A stretch of 64,000 bases of DNA from NCBI RefSeq assembly GCF_001590865.1, contig NZ_BBUY01000003.1, positions 193,846 to 257,845 on the forward strand, in the 5' to 3' direction. Origin of the DNA: Streptomyces sp. NBRC 110611. GTDB taxonomy: Bacteria > Actinomycetota > Actinomycetes > Streptomycetales > Streptomycetaceae. The notes beneath the pieces were generated by a model that saw only the letters and a list, made by a program, of their open reading frames with translations, was not told the origin of the DNA and did not search any database. Shown piece after piece: positions 1 through 7,972 of the stretch; position 1 is the stretch's first letter; each line of letters opens with the position of its first letter. Position numbers and translations under genes: made by a program.

Positions 1-127
1 CGAGAATCGCCACCCCCCGCAGCACATCCAGCAACGGCAGGCGCGCCCCCGCCCCTTCCCCGGACCCGGCCCTCCCGGCGGCCCCCTCCGCCGCCGCGAT
101 CCCCCGTGCTCCCGCCACCTCGGTCAC
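1..127 (-). CDS. DUF418 family membrane protein (5' end only)
   Basis: Only the first 42 codons are inside the window; the gene continues past the left edge. It reads from a GTG at 125-127, preceded by a GGGGGAG ribosome-binding site five bases upstream. After a Gly/Ala-rich start the protein reads RLPLLDVLRGVAIL, the N-terminal signature of DUF418 membrane proteins, which open with an LDxLRGxAIL helix. DUF418 proteins are multi-pass membrane proteins of unknown function. It is divergent from the flavoprotein at 423. The call rests on one short motif. Confidence 0.6.
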   Translation of the reverse strand, partial: MTEVAGARGIAAAEGAAGRAGSGEGAGARLPLLDVLRGVAIL

Positions 128-268
128 TCCAACTCCCCCCGGCGATCCTCACTTTCCCACCATGGTCGAAGCGCTCGGCACCGGATTCCTCCTCCGCAGC
201 GACGAAAGCCCGGTACATCCTTCGATGTAGTTCAGGGCCAGAGGGGGGCGTTCCTCCGTTCCGGAAAT

Positions 269-284
269 GGCAACAAAGGTTGCC
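269..284. promoter_or_regulatory. Inverted repeat in a divergent promoter region
   Basis: The 128-422 interval holds no gene that I believe; it separates the divergent DUF418 and flavoprotein genes. Inside it GGCAAC and GTTGCC flank AAAG, a 6-4-6 perfect inverted repeat. This is compatible with an operator for a dimeric regulator, but no regulator gene is adjacent and no promoter elements can be assigned with confidence. Confidence 0.3.
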
Positions 285-422
285 TGCTTTGCACACCGGG
301 CGCACTCTGTCGGCGGAGGCGATCGCCATGGCGATATGAGCAGGACGCCGACGCGCAGCTGAAACCAGAGACGTGCAGCAGAAGCCAGAGAAGTAGAGAA
401 GTAGTGAGAGGACGCGGGAATC

Positions 423-1445
423 ATGGCAATGGCAATCGACAAGGCTCCGCACGACAGTGCTCCCTACGACGTCATCGTGATCGGCGGCGGGGCCGGCGGG
501 CTGAACGCGGCCCTGGTCCTGGCTCGCGCCCGGCGCCGGGTGGCGGTGGTGGACTCCGGGTCGCCGCGCAACGCCCCGGCCGCGCATATGCAGGGCTTCC
601 TGTCCCGCGACGGGATGGCGCCGCAGGCCCTGCTGGAGGTCGGCCGGGCCGAACTGGCCGGGTACGGCGTGGAGATCATCGACGCCCAGGTGGACGGCGT
701 CGACCGCGTCGTCGGCGTCCCCGCCTTCGACGTCCGCCTGTCCGGCGGCCCCGTGCTGAGCACCCGGCGGGTAGTGGTCGCCACCGGTCTGCGGGACGAG
801 CTCCCCGAGATCCCCGGCGTACGGGAGCGGTGGGGCAAGGACCTGCTGCACTGCCCGTACTGCCACGGCTACGAAGTCCGGGACCAGCCGATCGGCGTGC
901 TGGGCACCTCCCCGGCGGCGGTCCAGCACGCGCTGCTGCTGCGGCAGTGGTCGAGCGACATCGTCCTGTTCCCGCACTCGCTGGAGCTGACCGGCGAGGA
1001 CCGGGAGCGGCTGGCCGCCCGCGGCGTGCGGATCATGGAGGGCACGGTCAAGCAGCTGGTCGTGGCGGACGACCGGCTGCGCGGGGTCGAGCTGGCCGAC
1101 GGCCACGCGGTGCCCCGCAGCACGGTCTTCGTCGTATCGCGGATGGTGCCCAACGACGCCCTGCTGACCGAGCTGGGCTGCGAGCGGGACGACCAGGGCT
1201 GGGTGGCCACCGACCGCACCGGGCGCACCAGCGTCCCCGGCGTCTGGGCGGTCGGCAACGTCGTCGACCCACGGGCCCTGGTGATCAGCGCCGCCGGAAT
1301 GGGCTCCGCCGCCGCGTTCGCCATCAACCATGGGCTGGTCGACGAGGACGTCGAGCAGGCCGTCGAGGCGTACCGCGCGACGGACGAGCAGTCCCAGTCC
1401 CAGTCCCCCGAACCGGCCCACGCCGCTGCCGCCGGCCGGCAGTAG
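423..1445 (+). CDS. Thioredoxin-reductase-like NAD(P)/FAD-dependent oxidoreductase
   Basis: A 340-residue flavoprotein. The FAD-binding GxGxxG motif is at residues 21-26 (GGGAGG), and a redox-active CPYC pair sits in HCPYCHGYE at about residue 141, as in the TrxB family. The C-terminal AVGNV segment matches the second FAD contact of that family. It probably moves electrons from NAD(P)H through FAD to a disulfide; the partner is unknown, since no thioredoxin gene is adjacent. The Gln/Ser and Ala-rich last 25 residues are low-complexity. The ATG at 423 has an AGAGGA-type site upstream; a second ATG two codons on is an alternative. Confidence 0.85.
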   Translation: MAMAIDKAPHDSAPYDVIVIGGGAGGLNAALVLARARRRVAVVDSGSPRNAPAAHMQGFLSRDGMAPQALLEVGRAELAGYGVEIIDAQVDGVDRVVGVPAFDVRLSGGPVLSTRRVVVATGLRDELPEIPGVRERWGKDLLHCPYCHGYEVRDQPIGVLGTSPAAVQHALLLRQWSSDIVLFPHSLELTGEDRERLAARGVRIMEGTVKQLVVADDRLRGVELADGHAVPRSTVFVVSRMVPNDALLTELGCERDDQGWVATDRTGRTSVPGVWAVGNVVDPRALVISAAGMGSAAAFAINHGLVDEDVEQAVEAYRATDEQSQSQSPEPAHAAAAGRQ

Positions 1446-1490
1446 CCCACAGGTCCCACAGAGCCCACAGGTCCCACAGAGCCCGCAGAG
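1446..1490 (+). repeat. Short tandem repeat after the flavoprotein gene
   Basis: The 18-bp unit CCCACAGGTCCCACAGAG occurs twice in direct succession (1446-1463, 1464-1481), followed by a partial third copy. It begins right after the flavoprotein stop codon and has no stem-loop character. Confidence 0.7.
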
Positions 1491-1582
1491 CATTGCACGC
1501 CCATCTATGGACACTCGTTACATAACTGTGAGACGGCTGTCATGCGGGTCGTGGAGCATCATCGTGTCATCGTGCCCCTACC

Positions 1583-2446
1583 ATGCCGATCGCGCTGTCT
1601 GGAAGTTCTGTGCCCCGTCGCCGCCCCCTGCCGCTCCGCCTCCCGGCACGGGCGGCCGGCTGCGTCGTGGCGGCGATGGTCGTCATCGCGGCGCTGATGG
1701 CGGGGTGCACCGGGAACGGAACCGGTGAGCCCAAGAGCGCCGGGCAGACACGGATCGCCTCGGCCCCGGCGCGGCTGTGGCCCGAACGGTCGCCCGCGCC
1801 ACCGCCCTCGCCGGACAAGATCGCCCCGGACCGGCCCTCGCCGCTCTCCGGGCTGCCCCGGGTGCCGTCCGGCGACATCCGTAGGCTGAACGTGCTGGAC
1901 GTCGTCAAGGCGCAGATCGCCGAGGACGCCCGCAACGAGATGCCGGCCTTCGAAGACGCCGAGATCCGTAAGATCACCCGCTGCGGCACCGATCCCCGGC
2001 ACTGCCCCGTACGGTCCCCGCAGTACCAGGACCTGACGCACGACGGGAAGAACGAACTGATCGTCGGCATCGAGGGCAGCGAGCACACCCTGACCGTCTG
2101 GGCCTACACGCTCAAGGGCGGGGTCGTGAACCGGATCCTGGACACCGCCGGCACTCCGCTGTCGATGGAGGTGTCGGACGGTGATGTGATCATGCGGGAG
2201 CCCACCGACAAGCCCGGGTACGAGGCCCGCACGGTCCACTCGTGGAACGAGGAGGACCAGATCATGGACATCCGGGTCATGGAGTTCGACCGGGCGGTCT
2301 CTCCCCCCGCGCCGGGCGCCTCGAAACCGGGCACCTCCAAGCCGGGCGCCACCCCGCCCGGATCCCCCGGATCCCCTGGCTCCCCCGGCTCATCACCCGG
2401 ATCCCCCGGTTCATCCGGATCCCCCTCACCGAGGCATACGCCATGA
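1583..2446 (+). CDS. Putative lipoprotein encoded with a histidine kinase
   Basis: 287 residues. A basic N-terminus and hydrophobic stretch end in the lipobox ALMAGC, so the product should be a lipoprotein anchored outside the membrane. Residues about 100-230 form a compact domain (DLTHDGKNELIVGIEG, then WAYTLKGG) without a motif I can name; the last 45 residues are Pro/Gly/Ser repeats. The stop overlaps the kinase start (ATGA at 2443-2446), so the two are translationally coupled, which suggests that the lipoprotein modulates the kinase, as CseA is thought to do for CseBC. The ATG at 1583 could be replaced by the GTG at 1610. Confidence 0.6.
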   Translation: MPIALSGSSVPRRRPLPLRLPARAAGCVVAAMVVIAALMAGCTGNGTGEPKSAGQTRIASAPARLWPERSPAPPPSPDKIAPDRPSPLSGLPRVPSGDIRRLNVLDVVKAQIAEDARNEMPAFEDAEIRKITRCGTDPRHCPVRSPQYQDLTHDGKNELIVGIEGSEHTLTVWAYTLKGGVVNRILDTAGTPLSMEVSDGDVIMREPTDKPGYEARTVHSWNEEDQIMDIRVMEFDRAVSPPAPGASKPGTSKPGATPPGSPGSPGSPGSSPGSPGSSGSPSPRHTP

Positions 2447-3720
2447 GCCGTACCGCCCGGCGGCGGGCCGCGCTGCGGCTGCCCTCCTGGACGGCGACGC
2501 TCTACTGGAAGTTCGCGGTCTTCATCACGGTCATGTGCTGCACCCTCGCCGCACTGCTCGGCATCCTGGTGCACGTCCTGGTCGGCCAGCAGACCGAGAG
2601 CCAGGCCCGCACCTTCGCTCTGGACAGGCTGGAACGGACGGTGGACACGTACATCGCCGGGGAGTCCCTCGGTCCGAATGCCGCGGTGGATCCGCCCGAC
2701 CTCCCCCGTGACCTCCGCGAGATGGCCGTACGGAAGAAGGAGCGCGGCACCCAGCTCGCGGACCACGAGGGGAAGCCGGTGATGTGGGCGGTCGCCCCGG
2801 TCGACGGCGGCCGGGCACTGGCCGTACGCGTGGACTACAGCCGCCGGGCCGACGCCCTCCGCGGACTGGACCGGGCGATCATCGGCTCCTCGGCCGCCGC
2901 GATCGGCACCACCCTGCTCGTCGGGCTGGTCGCGGTCTCCCGCATCACCCGGCGGCTGCACCACACCGCCCAGGTCGCCCGCCGGATCAGCACCGGCGAT
3001 CTCGACGCCCGGGTCCGCGACCGGCGTGCCCTGCGGCCCGATCTCGCCCAGGACGAGGCCGCGGCGGTGGCGGCCGCGCTCGACGCGATGGCCGCCAACC
3101 TCCAGACCAAGCTGCACAGCGAGCAGCGCTTCACCGCCGATGTGTCCCACGAGCTGCGCACCCCGCTCACCGGACTGCACGCGGCGGCCGAACTGCTGCC
3201 GCCCGGCCGTCCGACCGAGATGGTGCAGGAGCGCATCCAGACCATGCGCCGGCTCACCGAGGACCTGCTGGAGATCTCCCGGCTCGACGCCCAGGTCGAG
3301 CGCGCCGACCTCGGCGTCCACCGGCTGGGACCGCTGGCCGAGCGCGCGGTGCGGGCCACGGGGCTGGCGGCCGAGGTCCGGGTCGTACGGGACGCCCAGG
3401 TCGAGACCGACCAGCGCAGACTCGAACGCGTCCTGGGCAATCTGATCGGCAACGCGCACAAACACGGCCGCCCGCCCGTGGTGGTCACCGTCGACGGCCC
3501 GGTCATCACCGTACGGGACCACGGGGACGGCTACCCGGACGAGCTGCTCGCCCATGGCCCCCAGCGTTTCAAGACCAACACGGGCGACAGCCGACGGACG
3601 GGCCATGGGCTGGGCCTGACCATCGCGGCCGGGCAGGCCCGCGTCCTGGGCACGACGCTGACCTTTTCCAACGCCCCCGACGGCGGCGCGATGGCCACCC
3701 TCGTGCTGTGCTCGGCCTGA
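2443..3720 (+). CDS. Sensor histidine kinase (HAMP, HisKA, HATPase)
   Basis: 425 residues. TM1 is at about 21-48, followed by an extracellular sensor of roughly 95 residues, TM2 at about 146-168 and a HAMP linker. The H-box DVSHELRTPLT places the phosphoacceptor at His236. The N-box (NLIGNAHKHG), G1 (DHGDGY) and G2 (GHGLGLTIA) of the ATPase domain are present. The kinase therefore looks functional. The oddity is that no response regulator is adjacent: the upstream gene is a lipoprotein and the downstream gene is convergent. The only response regulator in the window is at 39.2 kb. The start is fixed by the ATGA overlap. Confidence 0.9.
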   Translation: MSRTARRRAALRLPSWTATLYWKFAVFITVMCCTLAALLGILVHVLVGQQTESQARTFALDRLERTVDTYIAGESLGPNAAVDPPDLPRDLREMAVRKKERGTQLADHEGKPVMWAVAPVDGGRALAVRVDYSRRADALRGLDRAIIGSSAAAIGTTLLVGLVAVSRITRRLHHTAQVARRISTGDLDARVRDRRALRPDLAQDEAAAVAAALDAMAANLQTKLHSEQRFTADVSHELRTPLTGLHAAAELLPPGRPTEMVQERIQTMRRLTEDLLEISRLDAQVERADLGVHRLGPLAERAVRATGLAAEVRVVRDAQVETDQRRLERVLGNLIGNAHKHGRPPVVVTVDGPVITVRDHGDGYPDELLAHGPQRFKTNTGDSRRTGHGLGLTIAAGQARVLGTTLTFSNAPDGGAMATLVLCSA

Positions 3721-3803
3721 CACACGTGCTGCGCGCGACCTGAGCCCACTGCGTGCGCCCGCTGCGTGATCCCACTGCCTGAGCCCGCTGCGTGCGCACC
3801 GGT

Positions 3804-4550
3804 TCACTCGGCGGTGACGCCGACCAGCGCCAGCGTGATGTTGTCCGGGCCGCCCGCCTCGATCGCGGACTTCCAGAGTTCGAAGGCGGCGCGGCCGCTG
3901 TCATGGACGCGGAGGAGTTCGCCCAGGGCCTCCTCCGGGACGGGGTCGGTCAGGCCGTCGGTGCAGATCAGGTAGCGGTCGCCGGGGGTGAGCGCGCGGG
4001 CGCTGACGTGCGCGGTGATGGCGCTGAACTGGGGCGCTCCGCCGAGCGCCTGGGTGACGAGCGAGGTCGTGCGGCGGCCCGGCGGCAGCGGCGGGCTGTC
4101 GTCGACGCTCACCTGCCGCAAACCGTCCCCGGTCACGTCGAGCACCCGGCTGTCGCCGACGTTGAAGACGAGGAGGGACTCGGCGAGGACGACCGCGCCG
4201 GCGACCGTGGTGCCCATGGTGAGCAGCTCCGGGTCCTTGTCAGCGGCGGCGTACAGCGTGTGATTGCACAGGTCCAGGGCGTCCCGTACGGCCTGCTCGC
4301 TGTCGAGCGTCGGACCGCAGGCCGCCAGCTGCCGGACGGTGAGTGCGCTGGCGACCTCGCCGCCCGGCTGGCCGCCGATGCCGTCGGCGACCGCGACGAC
4401 GAGCGGTGTCCCGAGCGGGAAGATCAGCGTCTGTGGGTTCTCGGTGACCGTGCCGCACAGCGTCCAGGGGCCCGCCACCAGGCTGTCCTCGTTGTGATCA
4501 CGAAACAGGCCGGGGTGGCTGAGGGCAGTCACCGTGATGTACGACGGCAT
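3804..4550 (-). CDS. PP2C-type serine/threonine phosphatase
   Basis: 248 residues. The metal-binding PP2C motifs appear in order: HNEDS near the N-terminus, VADGIGG, ICTDGLTD and GGPDNIT. It should dephosphorylate Ser/Thr phosphoproteins, usually opposing Hanks-type kinases; no kinase gene is nearby. There is no membrane segment. The ATG at 4548-4550 follows a GAGGAGAG site that overlaps the stop region of the upstream M50 protease gene, 19 bp away, so the two are very likely one operon. The gene is convergent with the histidine kinase, and CACTGCGTG-like repeats lie between them. Confidence 0.9.
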   Translation of the reverse strand: MPSYITVTALSHPGLFRDHNEDSLVAGPWTLCGTVTENPQTLIFPLGTPLVVAVADGIGGQPGGEVASALTVRQLAACGPTLDSEQAVRDALDLCNHTLYAAADKDPELLTMGTTVAGAVVLAESLLVFNVGDSRVLDVTGDGLRQVSVDDSPPLPPGRRTTSLVTQALGGAPQFSAITAHVSARALTPGDRYLICTDGLTDPVPEEALGELLRVHDSGRAAFELWKSAIEAGGPDNITLALVGVTAE

Positions 4551-4569
4551 GGCCGGTCCGCCTCTCTCC

Positions 4570-5781
4570 TCAGCCGCCGGCCGGACCGTCACGGATCGGC
4601 CCACCGTCAGCGCCGGTAGCGCCCCCTCCGCCCGTGCCGCCCGCTCCGCCCAGGCTCCGGCGCTGCATGAGCCGGGAGACGTCCCGACCGGTGACGATGC
4701 CGACGAGACGGCTGCCGTCGACGACCAGGATGCGGGGGCCGGTGCGCAGGGTGAGCCGGTTGAGCGCCTCGTCCAGCGGTTCGTCCGGGGCGGCGACCGC
4801 GCACTGGGACAGCGGGGTGGCCACCTCACGGACCCGCAGCGTCTCCCGCTCGGCCTGCGGTACCGCCGCGAGCCGGCCGAGCTGCACCAGGCCGCTGGGG
4901 CGGCCCTCGAAGTCGAGCAGCGGAATCGCCGAGTGGCGGGTGGTCGCCGCGATCTCGTCGATGAAGCGCTGGACGGTCAGCCAGTCGGCGCCGGTGTCCG
5001 CCGGGCTGGACATGGCGTCGGCGACGCGTGCGCCGCGCAGCGAGGTGGTCAGCGTCGCGCGGCGCCGTTCCGCCCCGGCGACGATCATGATGAAGAGGCC
5101 CACGAAGATGATCCACAGTCCGCCCGGTGCGCCGCGCAGGACGGAGATCCAGCCGGCGGCCGTCATCAGAAGGCCCATGATCTGGCCGCCACGGGAGGCC
5201 GCCAGATCGGCCCGTTCACGATCTCCGGTACGCCACCACAGCACCGCCTGCACCACCCGTCCCCCGTCGAGCGGCACGGCCGGCAGCAGATTGAAGACGG
5301 CGAGGAAGAGATTGGCCCAGCCGAGCCAGAGCAGGATCACGGCAGGGATCTCCGCCCAGCCCGGGAGGTACCGCAGCCCGATGCCCGCGCCGAGCGCGAC
5401 GCCGCCGATGAGCATGCTGGTGAGCGGGCCGCTGAGGGCCACCGCGAGGGCCGCGGCCGCGGTCTGCGGGCGGCCCATCCGGGTCGTCCCGCCCAGTGCC
5501 CAGAGGGTGACGTCCTCGACCGAGATCTTCTTCCGGAGGGCGGTCGCCGCGTGGGCGGTCTCATGGAGCAGCAGGCTGCCGGTGAGCAGCGCGGCCCCGG
5601 CGACGCCGCCGACGGCGTAGACGAGGTCCGAGCGCCCGGGCGTCCACGCGGGCAGGGCCTGCCTGCCGAGTCCGAACGCGAACAGCCCCACCAGCAGGGG
5701 CACGCTCCAGTGCATCCGCAGCGGGACCCCGACCACACGCCCAATCTGGACAGAGCCGTTCATTTCCTCCTCACCCACCAC
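4570..5781 (-). CDS. Site-2-type M50 membrane protease with CBS domains
   Basis: 403 residues. The zinc motif HETAH is at residues 73-77 within a membrane helix, and NLLPAVPLDGG supplies the third ligand Asp of the M50 family. About six membrane segments fill residues 20-240, followed by two CBS repeats (about 245-375). This is the SpoIVFB/Rip3-like architecture, in which the CBS pair senses a nucleotide. The substrate is unknown; such proteases usually release membrane-held regulators. The gene is followed at 19 bp by the PP2C phosphatase. A second ATG six codons downstream is an alternative start. Confidence 0.88.
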   Translation of the reverse strand: MVGEEEMNGSVQIGRVVGVPLRMHWSVPLLVGLFAFGLGRQALPAWTPGRSDLVYAVGGVAGAALLTGSLLLHETAHAATALRKKISVEDVTLWALGGTTRMGRPQTAAAALAVALSGPLTSMLIGGVALGAGIGLRYLPGWAEIPAVILLWLGWANLFLAVFNLLPAVPLDGGRVVQAVLWWRTGDRERADLAASRGGQIMGLLMTAAGWISVLRGAPGGLWIIFVGLFIMIVAGAERRRATLTTSLRGARVADAMSSPADTGADWLTVQRFIDEIAATTRHSAIPLLDFEGRPSGLVQLGRLAAVPQAERETLRVREVATPLSQCAVAAPDEPLDEALNRLTLRTGPRILVVDGSRLVGIVTGRDVSRLMQRRSLGGAGGTGGGGATGADGGPIRDGPAGG

Positions 5782-5897
5782 AATTGTCGCGCATGGAATC
5801 TACGCTGGACGGTGACGGACACTGCCGTACGGCTACGTACCGCTGTCGTACGGCCGCCGCACCGCTGCCGGCCCCGGACGACCGGAGGAGCGTCATC

Positions 5898-6185
5898 ATG
5901 GGCAACAGTCACCACTTCCACCTGGATCAGGGGGGCCACTCGATCACCGTGAACGTGGGCCCCGGCCGGGACGGCGAGATCGAGCTGCTGGTCAACGGCA
6001 AGGTGGTCGCGTACCAGAAGGATCACCAGCCGGGGATGAACATCCTCACCGGCGAACTCCCCGACGACCCCGCCCACCCCTTCCGCATCCTCCTCCGCCA
6101 GCCACGCCTCATCCCGTCACCACCCCGCTGCACCCTGCTCCTGGACGGCGTGGAGCACCCGATGCCGGAACGCCTGGTGATCTGA
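5898..6185 (+). CDS. Small conserved-looking hypothetical protein
   Basis: 95 residues beginning MGNSHHFHLDQGG. The start is chosen because GGAGGAG lies directly upstream at about 5884-5890; upstream codons in this frame look like leader. The protein alternates short beta-type stretches (ITVNVGPG, IELLVNGKVVAYQ) and ends with a Pro/Arg-rich part. It has no membrane segment or signal peptide. It is divergent from the M50 protease gene, with 116 bp between the starts. I do not recognise the family. Confidence 0.6.
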   Translation: MGNSHHFHLDQGGHSITVNVGPGRDGEIELLVNGKVVAYQKDHQPGMNILTGELPDDPAHPFRILLRQPRLIPSPPRCTLLLDGVEHPMPERLVI

Positions 6186-6409
6186 GCACGCCGCTCGGCG
6201 CGCTCGACGGCCAACCGTCCGTGATCCCGGCTCGCCCCCGCCTTGCCCTCACCTCGCCCCCGCCTCGCCCCGCCGAACACCCGTTGACCGAATACTTGTC
6301 CCCTTCCCGTGGGTAAACAGCTCGCGAATGGAAAGGGTGTTAGGGGCACTCAGGTGGGACTGCGGCCCGTTTGATGACTCGCATTCCGCGCAGGGAGGGA
6401 CCGTCCGCG

Positions 6410-7972
6410 ATGAAGGCTGCCCCTCCGCATCCCGAATCACTGCGTCTTGAGCCACAACTGGAGCCGCCGCTGGCGTCGTTGCTGAGGGCGCCGGCGTTTC
6501 TGCACTCGCTCGTCGACGCGCTGGGATCGCCGCTCAATGTCGTCCTCCCGGAGCGGCTGGCCGAGAACGTCGAGCGGTTCCGCGCCGTGCACCGCCGGCA
6601 CAGCCTGTCCGGCCAGGTGTTCTTCGCGCACAAGGCGAACCGTTCGAGCGCCCTGGTGCGCCGGCTCGCGGCGACCGGCGCCGGTATCGATGTGGCGTCG
6701 CTGGGTGAGTTGCAGCACGCGCTGGGGGCCGGGTTCGCGCCGGACCGGATCGTGGCGACGGGGCCCAAGGATCCGGAGTTCCGCTGGCTGGCCGCGCTGA
6801 GCGGGGTCACCGTCGGCGTCGACGGCCAGGGGGAGTTGGCCGAACTCGCCGCCCTCGTCCGGGGCCGCGGGCTGGCCCGCTTACGGGTCCTGCTGCGGCT
6901 GTCCGGGTTCGAGGCGGCGTCCGGGATCACGGTGCGCTCCCGGCAGAGCCGCTTCGGCACGTCCGTGAAGGCGCTGGACGGGCTGCTGGACGAGCTGGAG
7001 CGGCACAAGGACGTCGTCGAACCGGTCGGGGTGGCCTACCACCTCGACACCACCAGCCTCGACGAGAAGGCGATCGCCCTCGAAGGCTGTCTGCGGGCGA
7101 TGGACGCCCTGCGCCGCCGATGGGGAGACCGCCCGGGCCCGTCGGGGCATGCGGGCAAGGGGGGAGCCCGCGCGTGGGCGGTGGACATCGGCGGGGGCTT
7201 CGGCGCCAACTACCTTGCCGACGCGGACGACTGGGACCGGTACACCACTGCGCTCACCCATGCCGTGCTGGGCCGCCGACCGCCCCTGACCTGGCGCGGG
7301 CACGGCTACGGCCTGCGGGTCGAGAACGGCACCCTGCGCGGCGCGCTGAGCCTCTACCCCGCCCACCGCCCGCTCTCCGGCGCCGCCTACCTGGACGCGC
7401 TGCTGTCCCGGCCGGCCGCGGCGCTGGGCGGCCGCCCGCTGGGCACCCTGCTGCTGGAGAACCTCTACGACCTCTACAGCGAGCCGGGCCGGGCGCTGGT
7501 CGACCAGTGCGGGCTGTCCCTGGCCAGGGTGCTGGAGGTACGGCGTACGGAAGCGGGCGAGCGGATCGTACGGCTGGCCATGACGGCCGGCGACGTCGCG
7601 CTGGAGGAGCACGGGGTGCTGATGGACCCGGTACTGGTCCCCCGCGACGGCACACCACCGGACGCCGCCCACGCCGGTCCCGACGTGGAGCCGTCCGCCG
7701 TGGAGCCGTCCGCCGTGTACCTCACCGGCAGCCTGTGCCTGGAGGCCGACCTGATCACCCGCAGAACCGTCTTCCTGGCCCGTCTTCCGCGTCCGGGCGA
7801 TCTGCTCGCGTTCGCCAACACCGCCGGATACTGCATGGACTTCAGCGCCACCAGCGCGCAGCGACAGCCCGTCGCACGCAAGGCCGCCGCCTGGGAGGAG
7901 GGCGGTTCCTGGCGCTGGTGCCTCGATGAGCAGTACTGGCCGATCTCACCGTCAGGGGGACTTCAGGCATGA
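6410..7972 (+). CDS. Y4yA-type PLP-dependent decarboxylase-like enzyme
   Basis: 520 residues, fold type III (alanine racemase/DAP decarboxylase barrel). The PLP lysine is Lys75 in FFAHKANRSS. The C-terminal half has the counterpart of the DapDC cysteine motif (GSLCLEAD in place of CESGD) and the AGYCMDFSATSAQRQP segment. The changed CESGD motif argues for an amino-acid substrate other than diaminopimelate. It best resembles the Y4yA group, named after a Rhizobium NGR234 symbiotic-plasmid gene. The start is taken at 6410, nine bases after AGGGAGGGA; an in-frame TTG/ATG at 6371-6374 is possible. It overlaps the next gene by four bases and leads the cassette. Confidence 0.8.
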   Translation: MKAAPPHPESLRLEPQLEPPLASLLRAPAFLHSLVDALGSPLNVVLPERLAENVERFRAVHRRHSLSGQVFFAHKANRSSALVRRLAATGAGIDVASLGELQHALGAGFAPDRIVATGPKDPEFRWLAALSGVTVGVDGQGELAELAALVRGRGLARLRVLLRLSGFEAASGITVRSRQSRFGTSVKALDGLLDELERHKDVVEPVGVAYHLDTTSLDEKAIALEGCLRAMDALRRRWGDRPGPSGHAGKGGARAWAVDIGGGFGANYLADADDWDRYTTALTHAVLGRRPPLTWRGHGYGLRVENGTLRGALSLYPAHRPLSGAAYLDALLSRPAAALGGRPLGTLLLENLYDLYSEPGRALVDQCGLSLARVLEVRRTEAGERIVRLAMTAGDVALEEHGVLMDPVLVPRDGTPPDAAHAGPDVEPSAVEPSAVYLTGSLCLEADLITRRTVFLARLPRPGDLLAFANTAGYCMDFSATSAQRQPVARKAAAWEEGGSWRWCLDEQYWPISPSGGLQA

